Of a stretch of DNA of 64,000 bases, positions 7,643-17,076 are shown one piece after another. Location: contig DHAE01000022.1 of assembly GCA_002397315.1 (NCBI GenBank), positions 106,647 through 170,646 on the forward strand, written 5' to 3'. Origin of the DNA: Comamonadaceae bacterium UBA4962. Lineage in GTDB: Bacteria; Pseudomonadota; Gammaproteobacteria; Burkholderiales; Burkholderiaceae_C. The notes under the pieces were generated by a model, which was not told the DNA's origin, ran no database searches, and saw only the letters and a program-made list of their open reading frames with translations. The first letter of the stretch is position 1; each line of letters begins with the position of its first letter. A program made the translations under genes and the position numbers.

Positions 7643-10339
7643 TCAACCGGCCGCGGGCCCCGCCGCCCCTTCGGCCACCCCTTCCGGCGCCACCTCCGAC
7701 GCGGCGCCGTAGCGCACCTGGAAGTCTTCCGCCCGCATGGGCCGCGCGAACAGGTAGCCCTGGTAGAGGTCGCAGCCGTGGCGCTCCAGGAAGCGGCGCT
7801 GCTCCTCGGTCTCCACGCCCTCGGCAATCACTTCCAGGTCGAGGTTGCGCGCCATGCCGATGATGGTCTGCACGATCACGTCGTCGGTGGGCCGGGTGCC
7901 CAGGTTGCGCACGAAGGACTGGTCGATCTTCAGCTGGTGCAGCGGCAGGCGCGTGAGGTAGGCGAGCGATGAGTAGCCGGTGCCGAAATCGTCCACCGAG
8001 AAGCGCACGCCCTTGGTGCGCAGCAGGTGCATCTTGGCGACCGAGTCGTCGACGTTGTCGAGCACCAGCGACTCGGTGAGTTCGAGTTCGAGCAGGTGCG
8101 GCCGAACGCCCGCATGGTTCAGCGCATCGACCACGCTGGCGACGAAATCGGGATGGCGGAACTGGCGCGCACTGACGTTGACCGCGATGTGCACGTTCGC
8201 GAGGTGCGGATCGCGGCTCCAGGCGGCGAGCTGGGCGCAGGCGCTGCGCAGCACCCATTGGCCGATCGGCACGATGAGTTCGCTCTCTTCCGCGACGCCG
8301 ATGAACTGCGCGGGGGAAATCAGCCCCTTCTCGGGATGCCGCCAGCGCAGCAGCCCCTCGGCTCCCACGACGCCGCCGTCGCGCGATATCTGCGGCTGGT
8401 AATACAGCAGGAACTGCTGGCCCGCGATGGCCGCCTGCAGATCGGATTCGAGCTGCGCGCGCTGGCTGATGACGACCTGCATCTGCGGATCGAAGAAGCA
8501 GAGCGCGTTGCCCCGCCGCGCCTTCACCTGGTACATCGCGATGTCGGCCTGCTTGAGCAGGTCGGCGGCGCTCTGCATGACGTCGCCGAACAACGCGGCG
8601 CCGATGCTGCAGGTGTGCTGGTGCATCTGCTGCTGCAGTTGGTAGGGCTGCGCCACGGCGTGCAGGATCTTCTCGCCGAAGCGCCGCGCGATGGAGGCGG
8701 CCTCCTCGCGGTCCTGCGAGAGATCGCACAGCATCACGACGAACTCGTCGCCTCCCAGCCGGGCGACGGTGTCGGCGGCACGCACGCAGATCCGCAGCCG
8801 CAGCGCGACCTGCTGCAGCAGCAGGTCGCCCATCTCGTGGCCCTGGGTGTCGTTGAGGGTCTTGAAGTGGTCCAGGTCCAGGAACAGCAACGCACCGAAC
8901 TGGCGGGAGCGCTGGGCGGTCGCCAGGGCCTGGTGCAGGCGGTCGAGCAGCAGGCGGCGGTTCGGCAGGCCCGTCAGCAGATCGTAGAAGGCGAGGTTCT
9001 CGATCTCCGCGCTGGCCCGGCGCAGTTCCGTGACGTCGTGGTAGGTGATCATCAGCCCGCCTTCCGGCGTGACCCGCTCCGTGATCTGGATGAAGTGGCC
9101 GTTGGGCAGCATCTGCTCGTGCGTGCCGCGCGTCTCGCGCTGCAGCAGCAGGCGCTGCTCCACCCATTCGCGGCGCATGCCCTCGTCGGCATCGGGCAGG
9201 TGGTGGCGGGACGTGGCCTCCAGCACCGTGCGGAACGGCAGGCCCACGGCCATGATGTCGCGCAGCCAGGGGAAGATTTCTTCGTAGCGCCGGTTCCATT
9301 GCAGCACGCGGTGCCCTGGGTCGAGCAGCACGAAGCCGCTGACCATGGAGCCCAGCGCCTGCTCGAGGGTGGCCTTGGAGCGCGCGAGATCGTTGCGCGC
9401 CCGGCTCATGCGGCGCAGGTAGGCCAGGGAGAAGCTGCCCGCGGCCAGCGCGGTGGCGATCAGCAGCGCAGCCACCGCGGCGATGGCGTTGCGCTCGTTG
9501 CGCCAGCTGGCCAGTGCGGAGGCCTCCGGCAGGCTGGCCGCGATCCAGAGCCCCGGGTAGAGGAGCGGGCGCGCCACCACCAGCGCGGGCACACCGGACA
9601 GCCGCGCCGACTGCCCCCAGGCGCTGAACGCGGGTGCATCGTCCCCCAGGGCCGGCACGCGGGCGCGGGTGCGCGACTCGCCCCGGCTGGAAGTGCCGAT
9701 GATCAGATCACCGCGGCCGCGCTCGAACGAGACCTCCAGCCCCGGCAGGTCGGCGCCCTGCATGAGGACGGCCGCCAGCATGCTCACGGGCACCTGCAGC
9801 ACCGCCAGCATGCGGTCGCCGTTCTCGGCACGGATCGGCCGCGCCGCATAGAGCACGCGCTCCGAACTGGCGAAGCTGACCGTGGGTGCGCTGAGTATGA
9901 GCGTGGGCATGCTTTGCGCCATCGCCTCGTCGAAGAAGCCCGCGGGCAGCTCCGAGGTGACGCGCGCGCCGCCCGCGTCCGATGCGGCCACCACCGCATG
10001 CCGCGCATCCAGCAGCACCACGGAGCGCACGAGGATGTTCTGCCGCGCGGCCCGGCGCAGCAGCTTGCCGATGAACTCCGGGTCGGGACGGGGGTCGCGC
10101 TCGCTCCAGAGATCGATCATGTCGTCGGTGCTCGCGAGCAGCACGTCCAGGCCCAGCAGCGCACGGTTCAGCGCGGCTTCGGAACCTGCCGCGAAGCGCA
10201 CCACCTGTGCCTCGCCCTCGGCCAGCGCGACGTGCCGGGCGTTCACGATCAGCCCCGCGGCCGCGCCCAGCAGGCCCAGCACCAGCGCTGCCACCGCCAG
10301 GGTCACCGCCCACCGCAGGCGCAGCGAAGCTTCCGGCAT
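7643..10339 (-). CDS. Membrane-bound GGDEF-EAL (c-di-GMP) receptor with PAS domain
   Basis: 898 residues. A membrane segment at about 9-31 and a second near 285-308 bracket a ~250-residue periplasmic sensor. PAS (about 315-435), GGDEF (about 440-605) and EAL (about 620-870) domains follow. GGDEF is intact (RLGGDEFVVM), with an RxxD inhibitory-site motif just upstream (RAADTV). EAL keeps the key residues: GAEGLLRW (Glu present, EGL variant), NVSARQF, ELELTES, VDDFGTGYSSL, LKIDQSF and IAEGVET. The protein could therefore make and degrade c-di-GMP. Its ATG shares one base with the TGA of the upstream binding-protein gene (TGATG), so the two are translationally coupled. This suggests the binding protein delivers the signal to this receptor. 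Confidence 0.88.
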   Translation of the reverse strand: MPEASLRLRWAVTLAVAALVLGLLGAAAGLIVNARHVALAEGEAQVVRFAAGSEAALNRALLGLDVLLASTDDMIDLWSERDPRPDPEFIGKLLRRAARQNILVRSVVLLDARHAVVAASDAGGARVTSELPAGFFDEAMAQSMPTLILSAPTVSFASSERVLYAARPIRAENGDRMLAVLQVPVSMLAAVLMQGADLPGLEVSFERGRGDLIIGTSSRGESRTRARVPALGDDAPAFSAWGQSARLSGVPALVVARPLLYPGLWIAASLPEASALASWRNERNAIAAVAALLIATALAAGSFSLAYLRRMSRARNDLARSKATLEQALGSMVSGFVLLDPGHRVLQWNRRYEEIFPWLRDIMAVGLPFRTVLEATSRHHLPDADEGMRREWVEQRLLLQRETRGTHEQMLPNGHFIQITERVTPEGGLMITYHDVTELRRASAEIENLAFYDLLTGLPNRRLLLDRLHQALATAQRSRQFGALLFLDLDHFKTLNDTQGHEMGDLLLQQVALRLRICVRAADTVARLGGDEFVVMLCDLSQDREEAASIARRFGEKILHAVAQPYQLQQQMHQHTCSIGAALFGDVMQSAADLLKQADIAMYQVKARRGNALCFFDPQMQVVISQRAQLESDLQAAIAGQQFLLYYQPQISRDGGVVGAEGLLRWRHPEKGLISPAQFIGVAEESELIVPIGQWVLRSACAQLAAWSRDPHLANVHIAVNVSARQFRHPDFVASVVDALNHAGVRPHLLELELTESLVLDNVDDSVAKMHLLRTKGVRFSVDDFGTGYSSLAYLTRLPLHQLKIDQSFVRNLGTRPTDDVIVQTIIGMARNLDLEVIAEGVETEEQRRFLERHGCDLYQGYLFARPMRAEDFQVRYGAASEVAPEGVAEGAAGPAAG

Positions 10340-11547
10340 CAGGGACTCCCCGGCACGGCAATACCGCGCGCCTTGCCGACGGTGCGGCGCCAGACATCGG
10401 TGCAGCCATCGCCGCACCGGCGCAGCCAGTTGGGCAGCACCGCCTCGCGCAGCAGGCGCAGGCGGCGCGCTTCGTCGGCGGGCGACGGGGGCACTGCCAC
10501 CATCGCACCTTTGTCGCCCTGCGTGCATGCCGCCGCGCCGGTATTGCAGGCCACGCCCTCGGCAGTCTCGGCCTCGGCATCGCGCCAGATAGCGTCCTCC
10601 AGTTTCGGCAGTTCGCGCAGCAGCAGTTCACGGAGTTCGGCCGGCATGGCCGCCCAGGCTTCGTCATTGGCACCGAAGAACGACAACCCCCAGGTGATCG
10701 GCAGCGTGTGCAGGTAGCGGGTCATGCGATGCAGGCCCAGGGTGTTGCCGGACATGGTGCCGGTGATGGCGCACTCGCTGTCGCCCGCCTGCAGGCTGGG
10801 CACTATCTGGCCGAAGCCGGTGTAGACCGGGATACCGCCGAGCCCGGCGACGAAGTCCGACTGGGCCGCCGACGATACCCGCACCCTCCGGCCGTTCAGG
10901 TCCGACAGGCCCGAGAGCGCGTTCTTGCAGAAGAGCACCTGCGCCGGATAGACGTACACCGCCAGCATTTCGAAATGGTGGTTTTCGCGCAACGCGGCCT
11001 GGAGATACGGACGGAAGGCCTGCACGGACGCGCGCAGGTCCGCCAGCGTCGGATTGAGGCCGGGAAGGTCCGGCGCGGTGTACTGCGGATACTGCGCGGT
11101 GAGCGAGCTCATCAGCACGGTGCCCATTGGCACCACGCCCAGTTCGATGAGACGCAGCATCTCGATGCCGGGTACCCCGGCGCGGTCGAACGGCACGATG
11201 GACGCGGTGAACCTCCCGCCGCTCAGACGGGGCAGCTCCTGCGTCCAGAACGGCGCCTCGCGGCGGCCGTACTGCGACAGCGCCCCGAGGTTGCCCACGA
11301 TGCGCAGGCGGTACGGCGCATCGGTGGGGCGGGACGCCGATTCCCGGGCCGCCGCGCGGGCATCGGAGCGCAGCGACACGCCCGTGCTCTGCGCCGCGGC
11401 CGGCAGCCCCGCCAGGCCCAGCAGCAGCGCGGGCAGCAACGCCACGGAGCGCGCCGCGGTGCGCGCGAAGCTGCGCACGGACGCGTTGCGACATGCCCGG
11501 CGATCGAGGGTTTTGCCGGCACGGTGCTCCCGGACTTTCGCAGCCAA
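10339..11547 (-). CDS. TRAP-type (DctP-like) periplasmic solute-binding protein coupled to GGDEF-EAL receptor
   Basis: 402 residues if translation starts at the TTG at 11547, which has GGGAGGAA 8 bases upstream; ATG 11583 is in frame but has no such signal. A hydrophobic export segment (SVALLPALLLGLAGLPAAAQ) follows a basic N-region. DctP-type features include YRLRIVGNLGALSQYG, LIELGVVPMGTVLMSSL and LNGRRVRVSSAAQSDFVAGL. The C-terminal ~90 residues contain cysteine pairs (VACNTGAAACTQ, RRCGDGC) that may form disulfides. No TRAP membrane genes (DctQM) are nearby. Coupling to the downstream c-di-GMP receptor points to sensing rather than transport. The ligand is unknown. Confidence 0.75.
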   Translation of the reverse strand: MAAKVREHRAGKTLDRRACRNASVRSFARTAARSVALLPALLLGLAGLPAAAQSTGVSLRSDARAAARESASRPTDAPYRLRIVGNLGALSQYGRREAPFWTQELPRLSGGRFTASIVPFDRAGVPGIEMLRLIELGVVPMGTVLMSSLTAQYPQYTAPDLPGLNPTLADLRASVQAFRPYLQAALRENHHFEMLAVYVYPAQVLFCKNALSGLSDLNGRRVRVSSAAQSDFVAGLGGIPVYTGFGQIVPSLQAGDSECAITGTMSGNTLGLHRMTRYLHTLPITWGLSFFGANDEAWAAMPAELRELLLRELPKLEDAIWRDAEAETAEGVACNTGAAACTQGDKGAMVAVPPSPADEARRLRLLREAVLPNWLRRCGDGCTDVWRRTVGKARGIAVPGSP

Positions 11548-11650
11548 ATGTGGTTCCTCCCTGTAGCACCGGTTTTTTACCATTTCGCGGACCTTTGACA
11601 AATGCTGAAAAGCGCCATTTCTTCGTCTTCCGGTCCGTGCTGCCCGTCCG

Positions 11651-12421
11651 TCACATCGGCAGCGGGCCACCCGGGTGCGGTACAAAGGCGCCTTCGGAAG
11701 GATCGAAGTCCCACCGGGTGAGGCACCTCTGCCCCTCCCGGTCTTCCAGGGTGATCAAGCTGTTGGGCGCTTGCGCGCGCAGGCGGACCGACACGGCGGT
11801 GCCCGCATGCGCGGTCCACAGGCCCGGCAGCACCTCGCTCAGCCCCGGCTCGTGGGCGTGGCCGGACAGCAACAGCGCGGCACCGGCATCACGCCAGCGC
11901 TTGACGGCCTCGGCGGCGCGGTGGGGCCGGTGTTCCGCGTCGCCCGCGTGGCGTGCCACGAGAGGGTGGTGGGTGACCACGATGCGCCAGCGGTCGCGCG
12001 GCCCCGTGGCCAGCCGCTGCGCCACCGCGTCGATCTGCGCGCGCGACAGGCTCCCGCGCTGGTGCCGCCACGGCCGCGTGGTGTTGACGCCGACCACGAA
12101 GAAGCCGCCGGCATCGCACACCGGCTCCAGATCGTCGCCCCACCAGCGGGCATAACGCCGGTAGGCATGGCCGAGACGCTCCCACCAGGCGAACAGCGGC
12201 AGGTCGTGGTTGCCCGGAAGCACCAGCGTGCGGAGCGCGGGGAGCCCGGCGATGAAGTGGTGCGCGGCGTCGAACTGCCGCGCCGTGGCGCGTTGCGTCA
12301 GGTCGCCGGACACCACCACCAGGGCCACGTCGAGGCGGCGCGCCAGCGCATGCACCGCGGCGCAGACGCGCGGGTCGTGCGCGCCGAAGTGCAGGTCGGA
12401 CAGGTGCATGAGTACGCCCAT
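11651..12421 (-). CDS. Metallophosphoesterase (calcineurin-like)
   Basis: 256 residues from ATG 12421 (MGVLMHLSDLHFGAHD). The metal-binding motifs of the family appear in order: LSDLHFG (DxH), VVSGDLTQ (GDxxx), LPGNHDLP (GNHD), VTHHPLV and LSGHAHEPG (GHxH). Length is normal for the family. It lies 20 bp downstream of the diacylglycerol-kinase-like gene on the same strand, so the two are probably one transcript. Proteins of this kind are often cyclic-nucleotide or lipid-head-group phosphodiesterases. The substrate cannot be told from the sequence, but the neighbouring lipid kinase hints at lipid metabolism. Confidence 0.85.
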   Translation of the reverse strand: MGVLMHLSDLHFGAHDPRVCAAVHALARRLDVALVVVSGDLTQRATARQFDAAHHFIAGLPALRTLVLPGNHDLPLFAWWERLGHAYRRYARWWGDDLEPVCDAGGFFVVGVNTTRPWRHQRGSLSRAQIDAVAQRLATGPRDRWRIVVTHHPLVARHAGDAEHRPHRAAEAVKRWRDAGAALLLSGHAHEPGLSEVLPGLWTAHAGTAVSVRLRAQAPNSLITLEDREGQRCLTRWDFDPSEGAFVPHPGGPLPM

Positions 12422-12441
12422 GGTCCGCCCGCGCTCCGGCC

Positions 12442-13569
12442 TCAGGCCACCGTCGCCATGCCGGGGACGGCGCCCGGCACCGGCAGCGGCGCGGGTTCGG
12501 GCGGATCGGGCTCGTCGGCGGCCGGCGCGGCACGCAGCGGGGCCGGTGCGGGTTCGTCGGCCGCGGTCCGCGGGTCGTCGTCCCGCGCCGTGGCAGTGGG
12601 GGCCACCAGCCAGAGCGGCCGGTTCTCGACGCGGAAGCGCAGCGGCGATGGCATCCACTCCCGCTCGCCGTCGAACGCGACCTTCACCTGCGCCGGGCGC
12701 CAGCTGGCGGGCTCGACCTGCATTTCGGCGCAGGCCAGGCTGATAACGGACTCGTCGCGGTCGAGCTGGCCGATCGCGGCATGCCACACGGTGCGTGCCG
12801 TGGCCCAGCGGCCCTGCGGCTTGAGCAGCAGCACGGCCAGGTGGTCGCCCTCGGCCACGTCGCGCGCCTGCGGTATGCCCAGGCGCTCCAGCTGCAGCGG
12901 GTTGTTGCCGACGAACAGCGTGGAGGCGAAGAACTCCTCGCTGACCAGGGCGTCCGCACCCCGGTGGGCGCGCAGCGAGACGCGCCAGCGGCGCGCCGAG
13001 GCGGGCCGGAAGAAGCTCCAGACGGCCGACGCGACGGCCACCCAGCGCGAGCGCCCGAACCGGCGCGATGCCATCTCGCGCTGCTCCAGCAGCCGCGGGT
13101 ACAGGCCGATCGCGGCATTGACGAGGAACATGCGGTCGTTGACGTACCCGACCCGCACCGGCCGCACGTCGCCGGTGCGCAGTGCCTGCAGGATGTCTTC
13201 GGCGGCCTGCGGCAGGTCGAGCGACAGGCTCTGCTCGCGGGCGAAGTAATTGAACGTGCCGGCGGGGATGACGCCCATGCGCACCTCGTGCCGCCACGCG
13301 GCCGCAGCCACGGCGTTGATGGTGCCGTCGCCGCCGCACGCCACGACGATGCCCCCGGACGCTTTCGCGGCGCGTGCCGCCTCGTCGGCGGCCTGCACGA
13401 TGCCGGCGCGCACCGCAGGCACGTGCCATTGCACCGCGTGTCGGCGCAGGGGCTCCAGCGCTTCCAGGCGCCCGCGCAACTGGCCGTGGTCCGCGCCCGG
13501 CCGATGGGGCACCACCAGGTGCACGGGCCCGGGCTCGGCGGGGAAAGAGGGCGAAACGGTGGGCGGCAT
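12442..13569 (-). CDS. Diacylglycerol/lipid kinase family protein
   Basis: 375 residues from ATG 13569 (MPPTVSPSFPAEPGPVHLVV); another in-frame ATG lies 27 codons upstream. The nucleotide-binding signature of the DAGK catalytic domain is clear (GGIVVACGGDGTINAVAAAA), followed by GVIPAGTFNYFARE. The C-terminal half has the usual beta-rich domain (FLVNAAIGLYPRLLEQRE, FFASTLFVGNNPLQLERLG). The last ~55 residues are an Ala/Pro/Asp-rich tail, probably disordered. The family phosphorylates diacylglycerol, ceramide or related lipids at the inner membrane. A PAP2 lipid phosphatase lies divergently upstream and a phosphoesterase downstream, so the three may act on related lipids. Confidence 0.83.
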   Translation of the reverse strand: MPPTVSPSFPAEPGPVHLVVPHRPGADHGQLRGRLEALEPLRRHAVQWHVPAVRAGIVQAADEAARAAKASGGIVVACGGDGTINAVAAAAWRHEVRMGVIPAGTFNYFAREQSLSLDLPQAAEDILQALRTGDVRPVRVGYVNDRMFLVNAAIGLYPRLLEQREMASRRFGRSRWVAVASAVWSFFRPASARRWRVSLRAHRGADALVSEEFFASTLFVGNNPLQLERLGIPQARDVAEGDHLAVLLLKPQGRWATARTVWHAAIGQLDRDESVISLACAEMQVEPASWRPAQVKVAFDGEREWMPSPLRFRVENRPLWLVAPTATARDDDPRTAADEPAPAPLRAAPAADEPDPPEPAPLPVPGAVPGMATVA

Positions 13570-14000
13570 GGAACGGCGGTGTGCGCGGCAGGATACCGGC
13601 CGCGGGAAGGTGGAGGAAACCCGGCACGCAGGCGGCATGCCTGGGCACCCCCCCATTCTCGCCAAGCGGCACCGCAGGCCCGCATCGGAAGGCAGAGTCA
13701 CCGGGTGTCGGCGCAGGCCGACATGCGGATGCGGTGGCCCGCGGGAATCTCGGACGCCGCGGCAGGTCTTGCCGGGCCGTGCACCGTGCTCGTGTCACCA
13801 TTCGCGCACTTTTTCATCCTGCCGCCATACCCCGCACCGATGCCCTTCCAACGCCACGCCGCCATGGCGCGCTGCCACCCGCCCCTCGCCGCCCGTCTGC
13901 TCGCAGGCGCCCAGTCCCTGCCCTGCCCGCCGGCCCCGACCGCTCGCGCCTCCCGGCTGCGGAGTGGCCGACGGCCCTCAGACGGCGCGGGAGCCCCGGC
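13570..14000. other. Divergent intergenic region between lipid kinase and PAP2 genes
   Basis: This 431-bp stretch lies between two divergent starts. I see no convincing gene. Short frames in it have no ribosome-binding signal and no recognisable protein pattern. It should contain both promoters, but no clear -35/-10 pair stands out in the GC-rich background. Confidence 0.5.
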
Positions 14001-14837
14001 ATGACGGCGCTGCAATCGTGGGCCGCATGGGCAGGAACCCATCCGCTGGCCACCTGGGGCGCCGGGCTGGCGATCGTCCTGGTGGCCACGCTGGCCGCGC
14101 GCGGGGCCGTGCTCTTCGCCTCGCCCCGCTGCGCGCCCTGGCTGGGGCGCTGGTCGGAGCCGCGCCACGCGGTGCCGCGTCTCTGGATGGCCCTCGCCGG
14201 TTCCGCCCTGCTGCTGTGGGGATGCGCCGAAATCCTGGGGGAGCTGGCCGACGAATGGTCGGCGCCCACCACCTGGGCGCAGCTGGATGAAACACTGGCG
14301 GGCACGCTGCGCGCCCATGCGGGCGCGTCCACGCTCACGCTGTTCGCCCGTCTCACCCACGCAGGCGACAAGGAAGTGCTCGCGGTGCTGGCCGTGGCGG
14401 TGGCGGTGGCGCTCTGGTGGCGCCGCCACCGCCTGCTCGCCGCGGGATGGGTGGCCGCCCTGGCGGGCAACGGCCTGCTCACGCGGGGCTTCAAGCATGC
14501 CTTCGAGCGGGTCCGCCCGGAGCACGTGCACGGCATCTCCGCGGCCGATGGCTACAGCTTTCCGAGCGGCCACAGCAGCAGTTCCCTGGTGGCCTACGCC
14601 ATGCTGGCCTACCTGGCCATCCGGCTGCTGCCGCAGCGCTGGCATCTGCCCGCGGTGCTCGCCGCAGCCGCCATCGCCTTCACCGTGGGCTGGAGCCGCA
14701 TCGTGCTGCAGGTGCATTACGCCAGCGACGTGCTCGCCGGCTGGGTGACCGGCGGCATCTGGCTGGCCTGCTGCGTGATCGTGATGAACGGCGTGGGCCA
14801 CTGGCACCGCAGTCGCCGGCCTGTGGCCAACGCCTGA
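14001..14837 (+). CDS. PAP2-family membrane phosphatase
   Basis: 278 residues from ATG 14001. All three parts of the PAP2 phosphatase signature are present: KHAFERVRP (KxxxxxxRP), FPSGHSSSS (PSGH) and SRIVLQVHYASD (SRxxxxxHxxxD). Several hydrophobic stretches (AGLAIVLVATLAARGAVLFA, VLAVLAVAVAVALWW, LPAVLAAAAIAFTVGW) indicate a polytopic inner-membrane enzyme. Such proteins dephosphorylate phosphatidate, undecaprenyl diphosphate or similar lipids on the periplasmic side. The longer in-frame frame upstream is not supported by a start signal. It is convergent with the MFS gene 13 bp downstream. Confidence 0.88.
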   Translation: MTALQSWAAWAGTHPLATWGAGLAIVLVATLAARGAVLFASPRCAPWLGRWSEPRHAVPRLWMALAGSALLLWGCAEILGELADEWSAPTTWAQLDETLAGTLRAHAGASTLTLFARLTHAGDKEVLAVLAVAVAVALWWRRHRLLAAGWVAALAGNGLLTRGFKHAFERVRPEHVHGISAADGYSFPSGHSSSSLVAYAMLAYLAIRLLPQRWHLPAVLAAAAIAFTVGWSRIVLQVHYASDVLAGWVTGGIWLACCVIVMNGVGHWHRSRRPVANA

Positions 14838-14850
14838 CCGGCAGTCCCGC

Positions 14851-15996
14851 TCAGGCCGCCTTGCGGTCGGCCGCGAGCGACGCGGCGAACACCGCGAGGC
14901 CGCCCAGGGCCAGCAGCACGCCGACCCAGCCGGTGGACGTCCAGCCCAGCCCGGCGCTGATGGCCACGCCCCCCAGCCAGGCACCGAGCGCGTTCGCGCA
15001 GTTGAAAGCCGAGTGGTTGAGCGCGGCCGCCAGGGTCTGCGCATCGCCGGCCACGTCCATGAGCCGGATCTGCAGCGCCGGCCCGATGGCGACGATGGTG
15101 CCGAGCAGGAAGGTCGCCAGCGCGGCCGTTGCCACATGGTGCGCGGCGAACACGAAGCCGCCCAGCACCAGCACCGACCACAGGAGCAGCGCGCCGATGG
15201 TGCGCATCAGCGCGCGGTCGGCCAGCCGCGCCCCCACGAGGTTGCCCGCCACCATGCCCGCGCCGAACAGCGCCAGCACGAACGGCACGCCGCCCACGGG
15301 CAGGCCCGCCACCTCGGTGAGCGTCGGCTTGATGTAGCTGAAGACCGAGAACATGCCGCCGAAGCCGATGGCCCCGATGCCCAGGGTGAGCCACACCTGC
15401 TTGCGCCGCAGGGCGCCCAGCTCGCGCCAGGGGCTGGCGCCGGCGTCCGGTGGCATGTAGGGCACGCCCCGGCGGACCATCGCCATCGCCAGCACGGCGA
15501 TGGCCCCCACGAACACGAAGGCCGCGCGCCAGCCGAAGTGCTGGCCCAGCGCCGCCGCGATCGGCACGCCCGCGAGCGTGGCGCCCGTCAGCCCGAGCAT
15601 CACCATGCCCACGGCACTCGCCCGCCGGCCCGGCGGCGCGAGCGAGGCCGCCACCAGCGCCGCCACGCCGAAATACGTGCCGTGCGGCAGGCCGGTCAGG
15701 AAGCGCATCAGGTTCAGCGACAGATAACCCGGTGCCAGCGCCGAGGCGAAATTTCCGAGCGCGTAGACGGCCATCAATGCAATGAGCAGTGCGCGCCGTC
15801 CCCAGCCCGCGGCGAGCACGGCCAGCACCGGCGCCCCGATCACCACGCCGAGCGCATAGGAACTGATGACGTGGCCCGCCTGCGGGATCGTCACGCCGAT
15901 GTCGCGCGCCACCTCGGGCAGCAGGCCCATGATGACGAACTCGCCGGTGCCGATGGAGAACCCGCCCACGCCCAGCCCGATGAGGGCCGCGGCCAT
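14851..15996 (-). CDS. MFS transporter (AraJ/YdhP-like drug:H+ antiporter type)
   Basis: 381 residues from ATG 15996; ATG 16182 would add a Pro-rich 62-residue extension. I prefer the shorter form because relatives start just before the first membrane helix, here MAAALIGLGVGGFSIGTGEF. About twelve hydrophobic segments are visible. The segment FVIMGLLPEVARDIGV and the motif-A-like LAAGWGRRALLIALMA are typical of DHA1 exporters with the 'EFvimGLlP' signature. The C-terminal half has LNHSAFNCANALGAWLGG, which is also conserved in that group. The exported substrate is unknown. Confidence 0.83.
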   Translation of the reverse strand: MAAALIGLGVGGFSIGTGEFVIMGLLPEVARDIGVTIPQAGHVISSYALGVVIGAPVLAVLAAGWGRRALLIALMAVYALGNFASALAPGYLSLNLMRFLTGLPHGTYFGVAALVAASLAPPGRRASAVGMVMLGLTGATLAGVPIAAALGQHFGWRAAFVFVGAIAVLAMAMVRRGVPYMPPDAGASPWRELGALRRKQVWLTLGIGAIGFGGMFSVFSYIKPTLTEVAGLPVGGVPFVLALFGAGMVAGNLVGARLADRALMRTIGALLLWSVLVLGGFVFAAHHVATAALATFLLGTIVAIGPALQIRLMDVAGDAQTLAAALNHSAFNCANALGAWLGGVAISAGLGWTSTGWVGVLLALGGLAVFAASLAADRKAA

Positions 15997-16265
15997 GCCG
16001 CGCCCCGTGGCCGGCACCGGCACCTGCACGGTCTGGGCGGGAACCGCAGGCCCGGTCAAACGCGTGCTCCCGGCAGAGGGGCGATGGGACGGAGCGACAG
16101 GGAAGCGGACATGATCGGGGGCATCTGCATGGATACGGGAAAACCCTGAATTCTGCCGTACCTCCGCGTTTTTTGCCGGCATACCGCAGCCGCCCCCACC
16201 CGGTGCAAGGCGGTCCGTTCCGCATCCCGGGAAGGACCGGGCGCGGTCCGCGCGGGCCCTGCGGC

Positions 16266-17033
16266 ATGATGGACGCCATGGCCTCCCTCCCCTCCCCCCC
16301 ATCGCCCACCGCTGCCGCCCTCTCCGACGCGGAGGGCGGCATCCGGCTGGTCGTGTTCGACGTGTTCGGCACCGTGGTGGACTGGCACGGCAGCCTCGTG
16401 CGTGAACTGGCGGCGCTGGCCCCGCAGGTGGACGGCGACGCCTTCGCGCGCGCGTGGCGCGACGGCTACCAGCCCGCGATGCAGCGCGTGCGCGAGGGCG
16501 GGCGCGGCTGGACCGTGCTCGACACGCTGCACCGCGAGATCCTCGACGGCCTGCTGCCGCGTTTCGGGCTGAGCCATTGGAGCGAGGCCGAACGCGACCA
16601 CCTGAACCGTGCCTGGCACCGCCTGCGCCCCTGGCCCGACAGCGTGCGGGGCCTGGAGCGGCTGCGCCGGCGCTTCATGGTCAGCCCGCTCTCCAACGGC
16701 AACCTGGGCCTGCTCGCGGACATGGCCAAGGCGAGCGGCCTGCCCTGGGACTGCATCCTGTCGGCCGAAGTGTTCCGTGCCTACAAGCCCGATCCGGCCG
16801 TGTACCTCGGCGCCGCGCAGGTCTTCGGCCTGCCGCCCGGCGCGGTGCTGATGGCCGCGGCGCACCACGAGGACCTGGAGGCGGCGCGCGCCTGCGGCCT
16901 GCGCACCGCCTATATCGAACGGCCGCTCGAATTCGGCGCGGCCCACCGCAAGGACGTGTCTCCACGGCCCGGCAACGATCTGCACTGCACGGACATCGGG
17001 GCGCTCGCGGACGCTCTGGGCTGCCCGGACTGA
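16266..17033 (+). CDS. HAD-superfamily hydrolase, haloacid dehalogenase type II-like
   Basis: 255 residues from ATG 16266; ATGs at 16269 and 16278 are also possible. The four HAD motifs are visible: VVFDVFGTVVDWHG (nucleophile Asp), SPLSNGN (motif II), FRAYKPDPAVY (motif III Lys) and MAAAHHEDLEAARACG (motif IV, acidic pair). The four-helix cap between motifs I and II has the length usual for L-2-haloacid dehalogenases. Whether the substrate is a haloacid or a phosphate ester cannot be decided from sequence. It stands alone on the plus strand, divergent from the MFS gene and convergent with the PilZ gene 43 bp downstream. Confidence 0.83.
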   Translation: MMDAMASLPSPPSPTAAALSDAEGGIRLVVFDVFGTVVDWHGSLVRELAALAPQVDGDAFARAWRDGYQPAMQRVREGGRGWTVLDTLHREILDGLLPRFGLSHWSEAERDHLNRAWHRLRPWPDSVRGLERLRRRFMVSPLSNGNLGLLADMAKASGLPWDCILSAEVFRAYKPDPAVYLGAAQVFGLPPGAVLMAAAHHEDLEAARACGLRTAYIERPLEFGAAHRKDVSPRPGNDLHCTDIGALADALGCPD

Positions 17034-17076
17034 CCGCGGTACGGCACCGTGGGCCGCGTCGCCGGCCCGGGCGCCC

